Shown one piece after another: positions 36,704 to 50,900 of a stretch of 64,000 nt of DNA; the first letter of the stretch is position 1, and the number at the start of each line of letters is the position of its first letter. Location of the stretch: the NCBI GenBank assembly GCA_964019415.1, contig OZ025870.1:8337915-8401914 (forward strand). The letters are read 5' to 3'. Source of the DNA: Ianthella basta (taxonomy: Eukaryota > Porifera > Demospongiae > Verongiida > Ianthellidae). Made by a program: the position numbers and the translations under genes. The notes below the pieces were generated by a model that was not told where the DNA came from, did not search any database, and worked only from the letters and a program-made list of their open reading frames with translations.

Positions 36704-39700
36704 GTACCTGCTTAGGGTCACTGCCAAGTAATCTAGGTCTGTAAGTGTAGCTACTGTAAAGTGTGTCCACACTCTCTGCCTAGCTACTCTTGGACTGTCA
36801 CTGCACATCTCTTCTGATGCCAAAGAGAAGGGAGGCCTTCCACAAACTGTAGTTACCTCAGGTGAGTAGCAAGAACTATACTGTATATTTCAATTTCTGG
36901 TATTGAAGCTATCTCCAATGAATCATTTCTGTACAGCATTATACATTATAACGAGACATGTGGGGGCAATCAAACAGTAATTTAGTCTGTATCACAATGT
37001 ACGTATCATTGTACATGCAGTCACCTGAGCATGCCTACTTGATTTTGATTTTCATCATTGTTGTTCTATGGTTGGCTGGTACACCAAAGCTTATATAGAT
37101 TTTACATGGTTCAAAGCTTAGCTGTTCCATGGTTGACTGGTACATCAAAGCTTAGATTTTCTGCACTGCATTGTAATCCTCACATATTGCCAGGCCCGGC
37201 AGAACTGTCCAGGCAGACCAGATGTTTAGGTCTGCCCATGCTTTTCTATAGCCAAGGTACTTCCTGGCCTGTGCAAGTGGCTGTCTAGGTTAAATATTAT
37301 TCTGACTTGGCCTGACAACCTTTTAAGTGCTTCACCCGGGCCTGATTGCATAGCCACTGCTGTTATTAGAGACCATGCACTTGTTGTGAATAATCATTAG
37401 GGTTTGTGCATGTGATATACATATGCCATGCACTACCTGTACCCAGAAGCAGGGATTGTTGGGTTCATATGAACCCCTATCCTGATCTGTGGTGCATAGT
37501 ATATTTAGTACCTAAACAGTTTATAGTAATCAAAGTCCTTGAGGTTCAGAATCATTGTTTTTTAGGCTTTGCTGCTCTGTTTCGGTGGTTCCATGTAGTA
37601 TGCATGTATGACCATTGCATTGTCTTTCATTTTCTAATGACATAGAATGGCAAAGAAATTCCCTTGCACCATTTCTTATTGGAGTGTAGTTATCAAAACC
37701 CCATATATGGCACTGGTGACCATGTATGCTAAGTTTTCTAAGGGGTCCTAACACTGTAACTTTCAAAACTCTGCTATCACCAAGCACCAGCGTTTGAATC
37801 TCATATACTGCATACTAAATGGTAGAATGTATGCTGAACTAAGTTGCCAAACCATTCCAAGGCTATACTTACTCATCTTCAAAAGTTAGCTGCAACACAA
37901 GTCCACTATTGACAGGTGCATGGTGATATACTTGTGTACCAACTTGTCGAAATGTTTGAGAATTTACTACATCAAGCAGATTTACCAAACTAACTTTTTA
38001 CTTATCCTTGCAGGCAAGTTTATGATGTGTGTCTAAGTTCTATGTAGAGTAGCATATTGTATTTGTACATATGTGGTTGTGTGCATGCATGCATGGGTGC
38101 TATTTTGAGATGATATGGATCCCATTGCCATGGCAACAGGTGTGTATTTGCTGTTCCTAAATCTCTTAGACTGGTCCAAGGCTGTAGAGATGACGTTACC
38201 CGGCTGTATTTTCCATCAGATTGGTTTTGGATGTGGTTCAATAGCCACTAAATGGAATCATATGCGGACCTAGTGGTGTATTCCTGGCTAACTTCGGTCA
38301 GAATTAGCTTGCACTTTATTTCAAAGGACATCCGTGATTGTGCATTTTCCATTCATAATAATTTTAATTACTACATGGTTGGCTTCTAGTCATCGTTTCT
38401 GCATTCTTTTTGGTGGGTGAATGCAGAACCTAGGTATAACTTGTTGACATCTTCAGCACTAGGAATACAGATTGAAATATGGTCCATTACCTCCACCAAT
38501 TTCTTATGGTTGGTATGTAGTTACAGCTTAGCCAAATACTTAAAAAGTCAGAACTTGAATTATAATGACATTGTTTACTACAAAAATAGTACAGGTATAG
38601 AGATGGCAGTAAAAATACAGAAATATATCTAATGGCTGCTACATGGTAGATCATTGACCATGGTCCCTATATTCAAAGTTGTGGGACTGTATTTGGCGTG
38701 AGATTCTTGCATGTACTGTCCATGGTTAGTGCTCTGTTATATACAGCCTTGACTTGTTTCTGTCCCTTTCTGCTATCCCTACTTCCTTGCCATTTTTGTG
38801 GAATTTTTTATACTTTCTAGTTGACTCTATTTTTCTAGGCCTAGCTCTAATGACTGACTGGAACAAGAAGGCATTGGAGGCAATGCGAGCGAATCTCAAA
38901 ATAAATGTGAAAATGACTCAACTTGCTGACATGTTGGAGAGATCAGCAGGAGGCTTTATGAACAGAGCTGAGGCACTCCATGCCAGAGATATGATCGGAG
39001 ATGCAGAGAAGATGGGACAGGTCATTGAAGTCCTACTTGGCAAGGAAGATGAGGCATTCTACACTTTCTGCAGTATGCTGCGACGAAGCAACTATGAGTC
39101 ATGGGCATGTAAATTGGAGTCAACAGCAGAGGGGTTCAAGACTGCTGAAGGCAGTCCAGTAGATAAGGGGAAGTTATACTCACAAGGCAAGTCAACTGCC
39201 TCAGGTGAGAGACAGCATCATGTGTATGGTAGTAGGTAAGGGTGATATACAGTATTATGCATGGTTTTGTCACAGTATAATATGAAGTGTGCATGCACAT
39301 GAATTTGTGTGTATGTATAACCTTTGTTATGCAAATGTGTTCAACACAATGTATAAGTATGTGTGCCTGTGTGTGTTTATGTGCGTATTTGGAATCAGAA
39401 AGGCAAGTAGATTTAGCTACAAGATCTCTGGAGGAGGCTTCAATATGTAATTCTTCTCAGATACCAACAGTATAAGAATTGTGGGCATGATGTGTGCACA
39501 AAAGCATGTATAAAGTATGGAATTTTTACACACCATGCACTATGTGTGTTGAAATTTCTTACTATAAGTGTAAGGCATTATGTACAGATGAAGTTGCTTT
39601 ATGTGAATCTGTTGCTGTTTATGTTTTAGGCTCCTTGGGTACAATTCAGGCAGCATCTCCCAGTGATTATCATGAAGTCTTACATTCCTACACCACGGGT

Positions 39701-40493
39701 ATTGTATCATGTGACTTGAATGTTATGCAATCGAAGAAAGCCCCCCAAGAGGCCATCAAGAGCCTGTTTTTCAATACATACTCTGCTCTCATTCAGATTT
39801 TGAAGACTTGCTATAGTAGCATCAAGAACGTAGCATTAGATGCTGTTGTTATGCAGCAGGTATCTGCCACTGAAGAGAAGGTGAGGCAGGCAAATGATCT
39901 TCGTGATCTGTTTGGAATTTTAGAGATAGGCAAGAAGTGGAATGATCTGCATTTCTTAGATGTCGCCATCACAAACCTCCCACTCCAAGCACATAAGGAG
40001 AGAGAAGCTGCTCAGGTGGTATTAGGGCACTACAAATCTCATCTAAGGGCTTTCATGAAAGCTACCTCCATCAAGGAGGGGAAGAGTGTGCTTAGGTGTC
40101 TTCCACGTAAGCGAGGCAGAGAAGAAAGATTGGCTGTCACTGAGATTACGGTTGACAAAGAAATTGAAGATTATACTTGCAAGGATTGTCTTGATCTGTG
40201 GACATGGTTCCTCATTGAAGCTCTGGAGATACCAGAAGACCGCATTCAGTTTTCTGATGCCAAACGTAGTAACAGCACCACACTTATCTTCAAGTTCCCA
40301 CATACATTTGCTGGAGGGATCGAGGAGAAGCTGTCCAAGCCTGATGTGGTTTGGATCATTGTGCAGTTGGGCATCCTTCGAGTACGTGTTGTAGGGATTT
40401 TCAACAAGGATCTAAGAGAGGTGCAGCCAGTTTTGCTGGCTGTGAATATCAGAGAAGGACTGGAATCTGGAGTAGATTTCATGTCACTAACCA

Positions 40494-40539
<46 letters not shown>

Positions 40540-43500
40540 ATGCATGCATTATCTGCTGGTGTTGATGTGTGGGTATGCATACGTAGCAGCAGACGTACAC
40601 TACTGGAGGAGGCACACACAATTTCTATTGCTAATTGTGTGTCCTTCACTGCTCTATTTTGAAGCTGCCCTAGTGTCTCAATCACACTTTTTTGACACAG
40701 GAGTGGTCCCCCCTGATGTGTTCACTTGTTGACCAAGTGCTGAAGCCCAAGCAGGTCCACTTCGACACAGTACAACCATACTCTGCAAGGCAAACTGAGC
40801 TGCTAGTCTCAGCACCAGTCCAAGAAGTGAGGTGTTTGTGTGGTCTATGCTGTGCGATTGGGGTGTAGTTTTGTGATCCCGCTTCGCTCCTTTAGATGTT
40901 TTCATCATTAGTGAACACTAGTAGCTAATATACATGCACATTTGTCATAATAATTGTAAATATATTCTGTGGATTCACGTTTGTACCGATGATAATTTTG
41001 CAGTCTCCTGCTTGCTAAGACTGTCATCACTTCATGCCATGATCATTATTATACATAGGCTACAGGCAGCTCCACACCAGTGAAAGACCTACTTCATGCT
41101 GCCGAAGAAGGAAGGTTAAATGATGTCCAGTATCTTCTTGATGGAGGTAGATGCAAAGTGGATGACGAAGATGAGGTATGTAGTGTAAGTCTTTGTGTCG
41201 TGTGTCCGTGCGTTTGCAGAATTTGGGGTTGTGTAGTTGGTCGTGTAATATGCATACATATGTTTCATTTTTCCTTTGTGGGATGTGTTATTGATATATG
41301 GTTTGGTTACTATGTCTATTTCAATCAATTAATCAATCAAACAGTCAATCCTTCAATTATAGCCAACGGACAGTTTCTCCTATGCAAGCCGTTGTACTTA
41401 TATACAGAACCATAAAGACGGAACTGTTTTGTTTAACCGTCAACCTGTGCAATGTCAGTATGTCATTACTTATAATTTAGTTGTTATCATCCCATCTTTT
41501 CCTTGGTCACGTACCCTCTTCTTCTGATTCCTTTCATCTCTTCTTCATATACCTCTTTACTAGCCACTCCTGAACCACCTCTGCTAAGGCTTCTCTTCTT
41601 CTTTATATTACGTACAATCTCTTTTGGCTCTTTAGTACTTTAGTACTCTTTAGTACTTTAGTACTCTTTAGTACTTTCTAGTAATTTCTCTAAAACCCCT
41701 TCTTGCTATAGCTGTCCAGTACATAATCTCCACACTCCTCACCCTGTCCAATCTTCCGTTCTCTGTGATTCACCCTACACCTTCACACTAGCCTTTCCTC
41801 TCCTTATAGCTTAACACCCTCATTTCTGTTGCCTGGACTGCTGTCTCTAGTTGTTTGTTTAATACCCACATTTCACTTCCCATACATCTTACATCAGTGT
41901 GGGTATTGTCCTACTCAGTACCTTCCTCTTTCACACTGCTTCGGTTAGCACTCCCCTTACCCTTGCTGCCTTCATCCTTCCATCCCCACTAATCATCGCC
42001 TGCAGATACTTGACTACGTACCTCCAAAGATTCTAAATTCCTGCCCCAACTTCCACACAGCAATGCTGTCTCTTCCCCATGCACCTTCTCTCTATGTCTA
42101 TTTGTGTTGTAAAGATTTTCAGCAAGTTGACATGTAGCCCAGATTAGTCGGGAAATCAATTCCCTGTCCTCTTCCATTTGTGTTATGTTTACAGAAAGGC
42201 TGGACAGCCACCTTAAAAGCAGCTTACAAAGGTCATCTCACTGTTCTGGAGACACTAGTCAAGCAGTATGGTGGGAATGTGCTGCGACGAATGAAGGTAA
42301 CGTGTGTGGTAACTGGTGCCTTGAATTGCACAATACACTCACTATTTTTCTGTCTGGAGCATATTTGAGTATGAGTTTTGAGTATGTGGGCACATGCAAT
42401 TGTGCTTATGAAAATCCCTTGCAAATATGGTAGTTTACCCTATCCTGCATCCTGATGTCACACACCCCTTAGCACAAATAATTCGTCTCTCTTTATTTAA
42501 TAATGCATTGACAAGTCAACCAATGTTTGTTGAGGTTATGTTGATGCTATGTAACTTTTATGTTGGCAAAGTATTAGTAAATTAAACATTTAATTCTACA
42601 TATGGATGTAGGTACATCTCCAGTGCTAGATCATCTGTGTACATGCTCAGCGCAAAGCAAGTTGAAAATGGAGGTAATAATCATTAAGCAGTATGCAACT
42701 AGCAAGTAGATTTTGTATTCACAATAGTCAAGACATTGTCCTCCTCTTGGTGTCCTCTCTTCATCATCCTCCTCTATGTCTCTTCCCATCATCGTCCTCC
42801 TCTTGGTCTCTTCCCTTCATCGTCCTCCTCTTGGTCTCTTCCCTTCATAGTCCTCCTCTTGGTCTCTTCCCTTCATCGTCCTACTCTAGGTCTCTTCCCT
42901 TCTAGGTCTCCAATGAAAGCTTCACTTGCTGTCCTTTCCCCCCAGTTTTCCATTATCCAAGGGGGGTGGAACAAAGGGGGCTATAGGCCTGACTGGCTTT
43001 GCTACCATGAAGCTCCCCAAACCCACTCACCTTCTGCCTGTCATGCATCCCATACTGTATTAGATCTAGAATACCTTCTTGGCCAGACTCCCCCTACAGT
43101 GACCACTTTTTGTCAGTCTGTCTACTCTGCATGCATATTCTTTTAATTCTTAAGTTTGTACTCATTTGTGGATGCTCTGTCAACTCCTGTTACTTCATTG
43201 GACTCCATACTTCCATTAGCAGAGGTAACATGGTGGCATGCATACACAAATTCCTTCCTTTGTATTGCCTCCTTCATCCCTTTAGTTGGTCTAGATGTAT
43301 CTTTCAGAATATCCTGCTGTCAATTTCCATCTGCATACTGCCATCACTGCTGATCATCTCACTCAGATACTTCATCATCAGTCATTCAAATGACCTGCTC
43401 TACTTAATGATCACCTATTTTTATATGACATTCCCTATCTGTCATGTCAGTTATTCTTCCAGTCACTTTCTGCCCCTTCTCCTGAGTGATTTAGTTATTA

Positions 43501-46500
43501 TTCATACACTACTTTCAGGCACCTCTGCTGCATCTACCATTTAAAGTGCCACTGACATGCAAAAATTTTATTTAATTGATGGATGCAGTCTGTTTAGTTA
43601 GAATCATTGGTGGCAGTCAGAATCGCTGCATTTGCGCGCAAGTTGGTGAAAATCTGCAATAATCTGCAACTTCTGGTGAAGGCCGTGCTGAAAGTGCCAT
43701 TATATATTGATGACGTCACAAGGGGAACGCTTTCATAGCGTAACATACGGTAAAATGCAGATCTGTGCCCTATTCGTGCGCTATTGGGCTTAGAAACATT
43801 CGGAAACCGTCTCCAGCGAAGTAGCTGAACACTATATTGTTGCTGGGTGCGATAGGAGAAGAAATGGGAAGTTCAGCCCTTTCATATTATCCAATAATCG
43901 GAGTCCTAAGCTCAATGATCGAAGGAATATTGTCGTAATCGCCGCAGTTGCGAACGATGTGAGTTGAAAACAATCTCACTCAGTTATCCAGTCGATGTCC
44001 ACACGTTGCACTGCCAATGGAAGCGGCAGTGATTTACAAGAGGGCCTCAGCCAACCCAAGCACTCCAAAAACCCTCAGGAATTGGGAAATGATGGGGGAA
44101 TGCAACCTAAACCCGATCAGAATGCATGGCCGGGGAGCAAATGACCAATGGGTTCTCTGCAAATTTACAGGTGAAGACGGCCTTATAATACGTACCTTAG
44201 CAGAATAGGAGAGGCTGACCTCCTCTCCAGGGTCATACCTTGCAATTGCATATTTATCAGTTGCCAGCCATCTCAGTTTACTGATGTGAAGCAGCCAGCC
44301 TCTCTAGTATAACACAAACACCACAACATCTCAGACAGACTGCAATGCATCCATCTACAGCTGATTACAGGCATATAACTGGTCCACAGAAGACTGTCCT
44401 ACAGGTTTCACTATTATATGGCTAGCTATATATTATAATATGTATTCGCTATATCGTGCAGGTTGGAGGTATGTGTGTAACACATCTATAGCACACAATA
44501 GTCATGCTGTCAATCTGCAAGTAAAGTCGTTTGTGACATGCATGTGATCTGAACTGTATGCAGTCATGTTCACCAAGCAGACTGCACTGCACAGGGATAT
44601 ATATCATCACAAACTGATGTCATACAAAGGTAGCTAGTATGATTGATGAAGATGACTATAGCTAACTCAATCGTGAACACTTGCATCTTTGTACTATATA
44701 CTCTTCTGAAGGAGGTTTAGAAAGGATTGAGTATCTGTGGTTGAACACAGTGAATAGTACAGTACTGTTGTGATGTCATCAGGTAGACCCAAGTTAGCTA
44801 GCTACGGGCATGTAGAGCTACATGTCCATAGCTATAGCTACATTGCTGGGCAGAAACTAGGATCTAACTGCTGAATTGAAGTAAATTAGTAGCTAGGTTC
44901 CCATTCTGTCACCTTGCTATGTATCTCTGGGACCTTTACAGCAACACTGTCCTTTATTCTGACGGCATGCCTTCACAAAGTGGCTTAATTGTCACACATG
45001 TGAGCCCGTAGTAAAATGAAATAAACATTTTGCATTTTACGTGGCACTTTAAGACCATATTGCCTGCCAAGGAACTACTTCAACATCATATATATTCTTC
45101 ATCTCCTTACCACTAGGCTACAAATGAGCCAGGCGGAAGGAGTAAACACCAAACGTCTTCTTTATTCTCTACTAACTTTATACATGTCACCTTTACCTTA
45201 ATGTCTACAGAGTCTTTCCATGTATCCGTTGCTACTCCAGCACTATGTATATACAACTTTCCCTTACTTAATACTGTCATAAGCACATAGGTCCACAAAT
45301 GCCAATGCACCTTCCTCAGCAGTGTTCTCAATGATTTGCCTGACTATAAGGCTGTCCATGATCATTTCATCCCCTTTCAATTCTGAATCATCTTGCATCA
45401 CTTTGTCTACTGTGAGCAAATTCATCATGTCAAACCCTTTCAAGCACTTCTCTGAATGTTAATGCAGCTCATTAAACTTGTATTAATAAACCTTTGTCAC
45501 CCATGCTCTCTATTCTCAGGCCTGCATGGGAGCAATCATTGCATTCATGCACTCTCTAGGAGCTACCCCCACTTCACACCATATGTGAAAAGATTTAAGA
45601 AAGGAGGCACATTGCACGCTTTTTGATTTTGAGTTAGTGGCACTGTGCAAAGTACACTTGATAAGCTCTCTGTTGCACTTTGGTTGGCTTCGGTAATACG
45701 TTCAGTGTGATTATGAGGAAATGGCCTGTAATTCTTCCTGTATTATAACTGTAAACATGGCAATGGTGAAACTATTCACTTTACTTAAAAAAACTCTAGA
45801 TGCTCAGTGTCATTGTTTGTGGTGTAATACCTAACACTCACATATGCCTTGGTTGTATATAATTTTAATGGCTATGGACTTCCAAACATACTGTATATAT
45901 TAAGACTAATTATGACAACATATTGCTCAATGAACATAATTATGTATTTGCAGCAGCACAGCACAAGGCAGCATCGAGAAGAGGTGGAGTGAACTAAAGG
46001 AAGCACTTGTGGGACCAGCAGAGCAACGTCTAAGAAGGAGGTGCATGGCAAAGAGGAAGTGGATCTCAACTGGTTGAAACAAAACATTTGAAGACGGCAG
46101 GAACACCACAGATAAGGAGAAATGGAAGTAGTATCAGGCCATCCGTAAGAAAGTGAGACAAGCTTTGAAGGTTGACAATGAGAAGTGGCTCGAGAATGAA
46201 CTGAGGAGATGGAGGAGAACATCAGGCACCACAGACATAGAAATGTCTTTAAAGGATGAGAAAGTTGACCAATAGCAGTGTACTACCTACAAACATGATC
46301 TTGGACAAGGAGGGCCAGATGTTTTAGAGACCTGAGGAGAAATTTGCCAGAAGGCAAAAGCACTTCCCAATAGTGCTTAATGTTCAGAATGAAGTAGCAG
46401 AGGAGGTAGTATCTCAGCTGGAAAACCAGTGACATGGGGAGGCACCAGAAGTGACAAGAGAAGAAGTGAAGAGAGCAGTATGGAAGATATGCAATGGCAA

Positions 46501-47913
46501 GGCAGCAGAACAGGATGAAGTTGAAGCTAAACTAATGAAGAATGGGGAAGACGCTGCTATTGACTGGCTCACAGAGGTGGTGCAGCAGGTATGGCAGTCT
46601 GGGAAGGTACCACAAGAATGGAAAGATGCCACATTGATCCCTGTCCACAAGAAGTGGGCAAGAAACGATTGTGACGACTACATGCAGTCTTGGTAGCTGT
46701 ACTGAGATCTTATGGGATCCCCAACCAGCTGGTAAACCTAGTAGGAGAACTCTACACTGTGACCTAATGCTGTGTCAGAACAACAGAGGCACCTCAGAGG
46801 CCCTCAAAGTTACTGAGGTGAAGCAAGAACGCATCCTGTGTCCCCTCTTGGTCAATTGCTTCCTAGATCGATAGTGCTTGGAGGAGGTATACATGTGGAG
46901 TATTCCACTTAGGGAGGACTCTTCCTGTCTTATCAAGATAAGACTCCTGCCTCAGCCCACATCCAAGATGCCATGTACACAGATGATACGGTTCCAATTG
47001 CAGAGTTCAGGAGTGAGCTACAGCACATGTTAACAGTCTTCAATGGGGTGTGTGAGTGGTGAGGAATGCGTATCAGTGTGGAGAAGACTAAGATATTGGC
47101 AGTAGAACAAAAAGTCTCAGCAGAGCTTCTATCCATCATGCTGCCCGACCAATCTCTGGAGGAAGTTGAGTCTTTTCCATATCTTGGTAGTGAGGTAGGG
47201 CAGTCAGCAAGGGGAGAGAAGGTTGTGGACAAGGCAAGCACTGCATGTGTATCAGATGCTAATACGCAAGATCTTCAGAAGTAGGTATCTGAAGAAATCC
47301 ACCCATCTTCGTGGCATCAGAACGATGATGTCTACCCTCCTTTATGGTGCTGAGACATGGCCAGTGACACAGAAGGACATTCAAAGACTGACAACCTTCC
47401 AAATGTGGTGCCTCTGAGATATCCTAGTTTTCACTTTATGAGACAGAAGAGGGAATGCTGATATCTTGGAAGAGTGTGGGGGCACAACTGTGAGAGAACA
47501 GCTAAGAGTGAAGCAACTACAGTGGTTTTGACATCTGATGAGAACGCATATCCATCATCCACAGTGACCTTCAAGTGTAGACCGTGAGGAAGTGTCGACC
47601 TCCTGGAGAAACACCACTGTGATGGGGTCGATGTAGTCAACAAAGACCTGGCAAGCCTGCCTAACTGGTAAGCAGTGGTGAAAGACCATGTGAAGTGGAG
47701 AGTATTCATCCACCAACTGTGGGAAGGTCACTATAGCACATCTTAGATTCTGCCCAATGTCTTTAAGGACAAGGTGTACAGAGGAGGAGGAGGAAGAGGT
47801 GTGTGTGTGTGTGTTATGTGTGCGAGCACGTGTGTGTGTGAGTGTGCGTGTGTGTGTGTGTGTGTGTGTTATGTGTGTGTTATGTGTGTGAGCACGTGTG
47901 TGTGTGTGTGTGT

Positions 47914-47984
<71 letters not shown>

Positions 47985-50900
47985 TGTTATGTGTGTGTTA
48001 TGTGTGCGAGCACGTGTGTGTGTGTGTGTGCGTGTGTGTGTGTGTGTGTTTGTGTGTGCTGTGGCTGTAATCTATAATCTATCATGTAGAGTGTATCAAT
48101 TAATTTGTTGTATGATGAAGCCATACATCAAAGGAGAAAACTGTGGTACATATTGTACCACCAGTTTGCTAGGCTAGGCAGGTCTTCTTCGCGCCCTCGT
48201 GGCTAAATCAAATATTGCCCTCGCAGCCATAATATAACTATAACATATTAGAGAGATTTAGCATAGCGTAACAACATTATGGATAGTATACCATTATTAC
48301 GATGTGACGGAACTCGCGTATTACCAAAGCAAGAAGACCACAAGCAGGAATAAGATGTGGCTTCTTTGCAATTTAGTGCAAAAAGCAGCCAGACCGGTAG
48401 TCACTTCCACTGCAGCAGATGACACTATACAGGCAGGTCTATTCGTGTCTGATGAACTCATGAAGCAGGAGGACGTCGTCAGCAATGCTAAAATGTACAG
48501 TTGAAGTTGTATGCATCCTTGTACATCCTCAGACAAATGCAATAATTCCATTAATCTGCCAAAATAAAATCCCGCTAAACGTTTTGGCCATACAGCATTA
48601 ATTTTTATGGACACTTGTGTATGCATTGTCGTAGTTGTAACTCTTACCATTCAGGCTATAATTAACAACGATTTGTTGAGTGTGCAAGTGCTTATTCACT
48701 AAATGCAAATTTCAGATCAATGCCCAACTAGCCCAAAGTGCCTTATGTAGTTTGCACTTCATTTGCTTTTAAATTGATGATTTACTGCTGCACTGGGAGA
48801 CATAGCTGAACAGCTTAAATTCTCTTCCTTTACTATAGTCATTCCACATGCAATGGTTTGTTTGTATTGACACTTCGAAGGAAACAGCTGAATGGGTTGT
48901 ATACATCTACTGTGTCTGCATAGTTAGCTTTAAAGAACAGCACACCACAAGTGATCATACCTGTGTAATCTGTAATGTGCCTGTCTAGGCAATGGTGCAA
49001 TACATACTTGATTGTTACTTGTTTTGTTTATTGGTACAAGTTAATGTTTGAAAGCATGCTGTAGTATCCAACATCACACACATGTAATGCTGTAGAGGCT
49101 CATAGTTAGTCCATTCTGTGGTAGGGCAAGTCCTATAAATTTGAATGCACTGCATTTGAATGTTCATGTACAGTAACTGCTGTATTCTTGCTCAGTACAT
49201 GATTATCATTGTATAGATAATCACATTAATTTATGCATACAAGTACAAATGCAGGCTTGTGTATTGATGCATCTGGGATTGCATAGACAGTACCTTTTTG
49301 GACGGTTGTCCCGACTGGATGTTTGCAATTGGTTATCGGTTATCGGTTTTCGACTAGGAACAGATTTCATGAGTACCAACACTTCCACTGCCCATGCTCA
49401 TGACAGGTGCAGTGCTCTTTTACTAACATAGGAGTAGTTTTCTTATGACAGTGCCAGCAAAATTAATACTGTGAATTGAATATTGAATAGATCCTTTGCC
49501 GTAGCTCCCCCCCACATATCTGATTTAGTGATATTGAGTCTCTTATTGTACATTGACACAACGTATTTCGCCCTTCCAATTTACTGCTTTTAAGTTACTG
49601 TATTTCAAAGGAAATATCATGCAGTGCATCTGTTGACAGTTGATGAAATGTGCACTTGTTACTTTATACATCTGCAGGATGGCTGCAATGCTTTTCACTT
49701 GTGTGCTGCGGGTGGCAATGTTGCCATTGCTCAGTTCCTTGCCCCCACGATGGAGGACTACCTATTTGATGTTGATGATAATGGTTACACAGCCTTGCAC
49801 TGGGCAACCCAACAGAGCCAGCTGTCCATGGTGGAGTACTTGGTCAAATCTTGTGGATTTGATTTGAAAGCAAAGGACAAGGTTGGCCTACTTTAAATGT
49901 TCCTTGTTCCTTAAATGTTTCCTTGTTGTCTGGTCTATTTTCTACCTCTCTGGGTCTTCTGTTTTTGTATGGACATGGAATAAACAAAGGATGCGATACT
50001 TGATTCTTCTTTAGACTTGTATTGCAAGTTCATTATGTGACTGTATGTCTAAGTATCACATGTAATACTGCAGACTCTCATAGTTAGTCCGTATTTGTAC
50101 CAGTTGACAAAGTCTGTCAACTTCAAGCAAGCTGAATTTTGACCATTCACTGACAGTAACTGTTGCGTTCCTGCTCAGTACATGATTGTCATTGTGTAAA
50201 TTGCACATGTACCAAGTAGAATACAGTCTTGTGCATTGACAGACCTGTGGTTGTAATGTTGCACCTTTATACATGTCACACACTGTAAGGCATCACCTGG
50301 TATCATATTCCATTGCTTCCATTAATGAACAGTCGGGCAAGACGCCCCTTTTGATAGCAGTGCTCAGTGGTCATGCTGATGTAGCTCGCTTCTTACTGGA
50401 GAGTGGCAGTGATGTCCATGAACAGTGTGACAATGTGAGTATATGGTAAAGCAATCTTGTGTCTTCTTGGTTTTGGTCTTTGTAGTTGGTAGATCATGCA
50501 TGTATCCTGTGCATCATTAGAAATAGAACACTTTCTGTGTGAACTTTGAAGTGTATATTCCTGTGATGAATTGTGTGTTTGACATGTTTTGTACAATACG
50601 TATTGACTGGCATTTATATGTCACCAATGTGTTATTTTAACTGTGCAATCTGTAAAGGTAGCCCTGGTGACTTGCGCAACTTGCACTTCCTCGTTCACCC
50701 TTCCAGTGACTCTAGCTACGTATATTTCTAGAATTTCCTACGAACCCCTCTTCATTCTCACATCACTAGCAATTGTCTCAGCCAGATGACTGATCACATC
50801 TACCTGCTTTACTGAGTGATTGTCTAATTTACTTCACACTCCCCTTATTGTCTTGGCACTCTGAGGATTTCAGTCACTTTATTCCATTCCACTTTCTGCT

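Noticed and set aside
42693-43146. Plus-strand frames with repeated SSSSWSLPFIVLLLV-like text
   Set aside because: They translate the 28-bp minisatellite and do not form a protein repeat.
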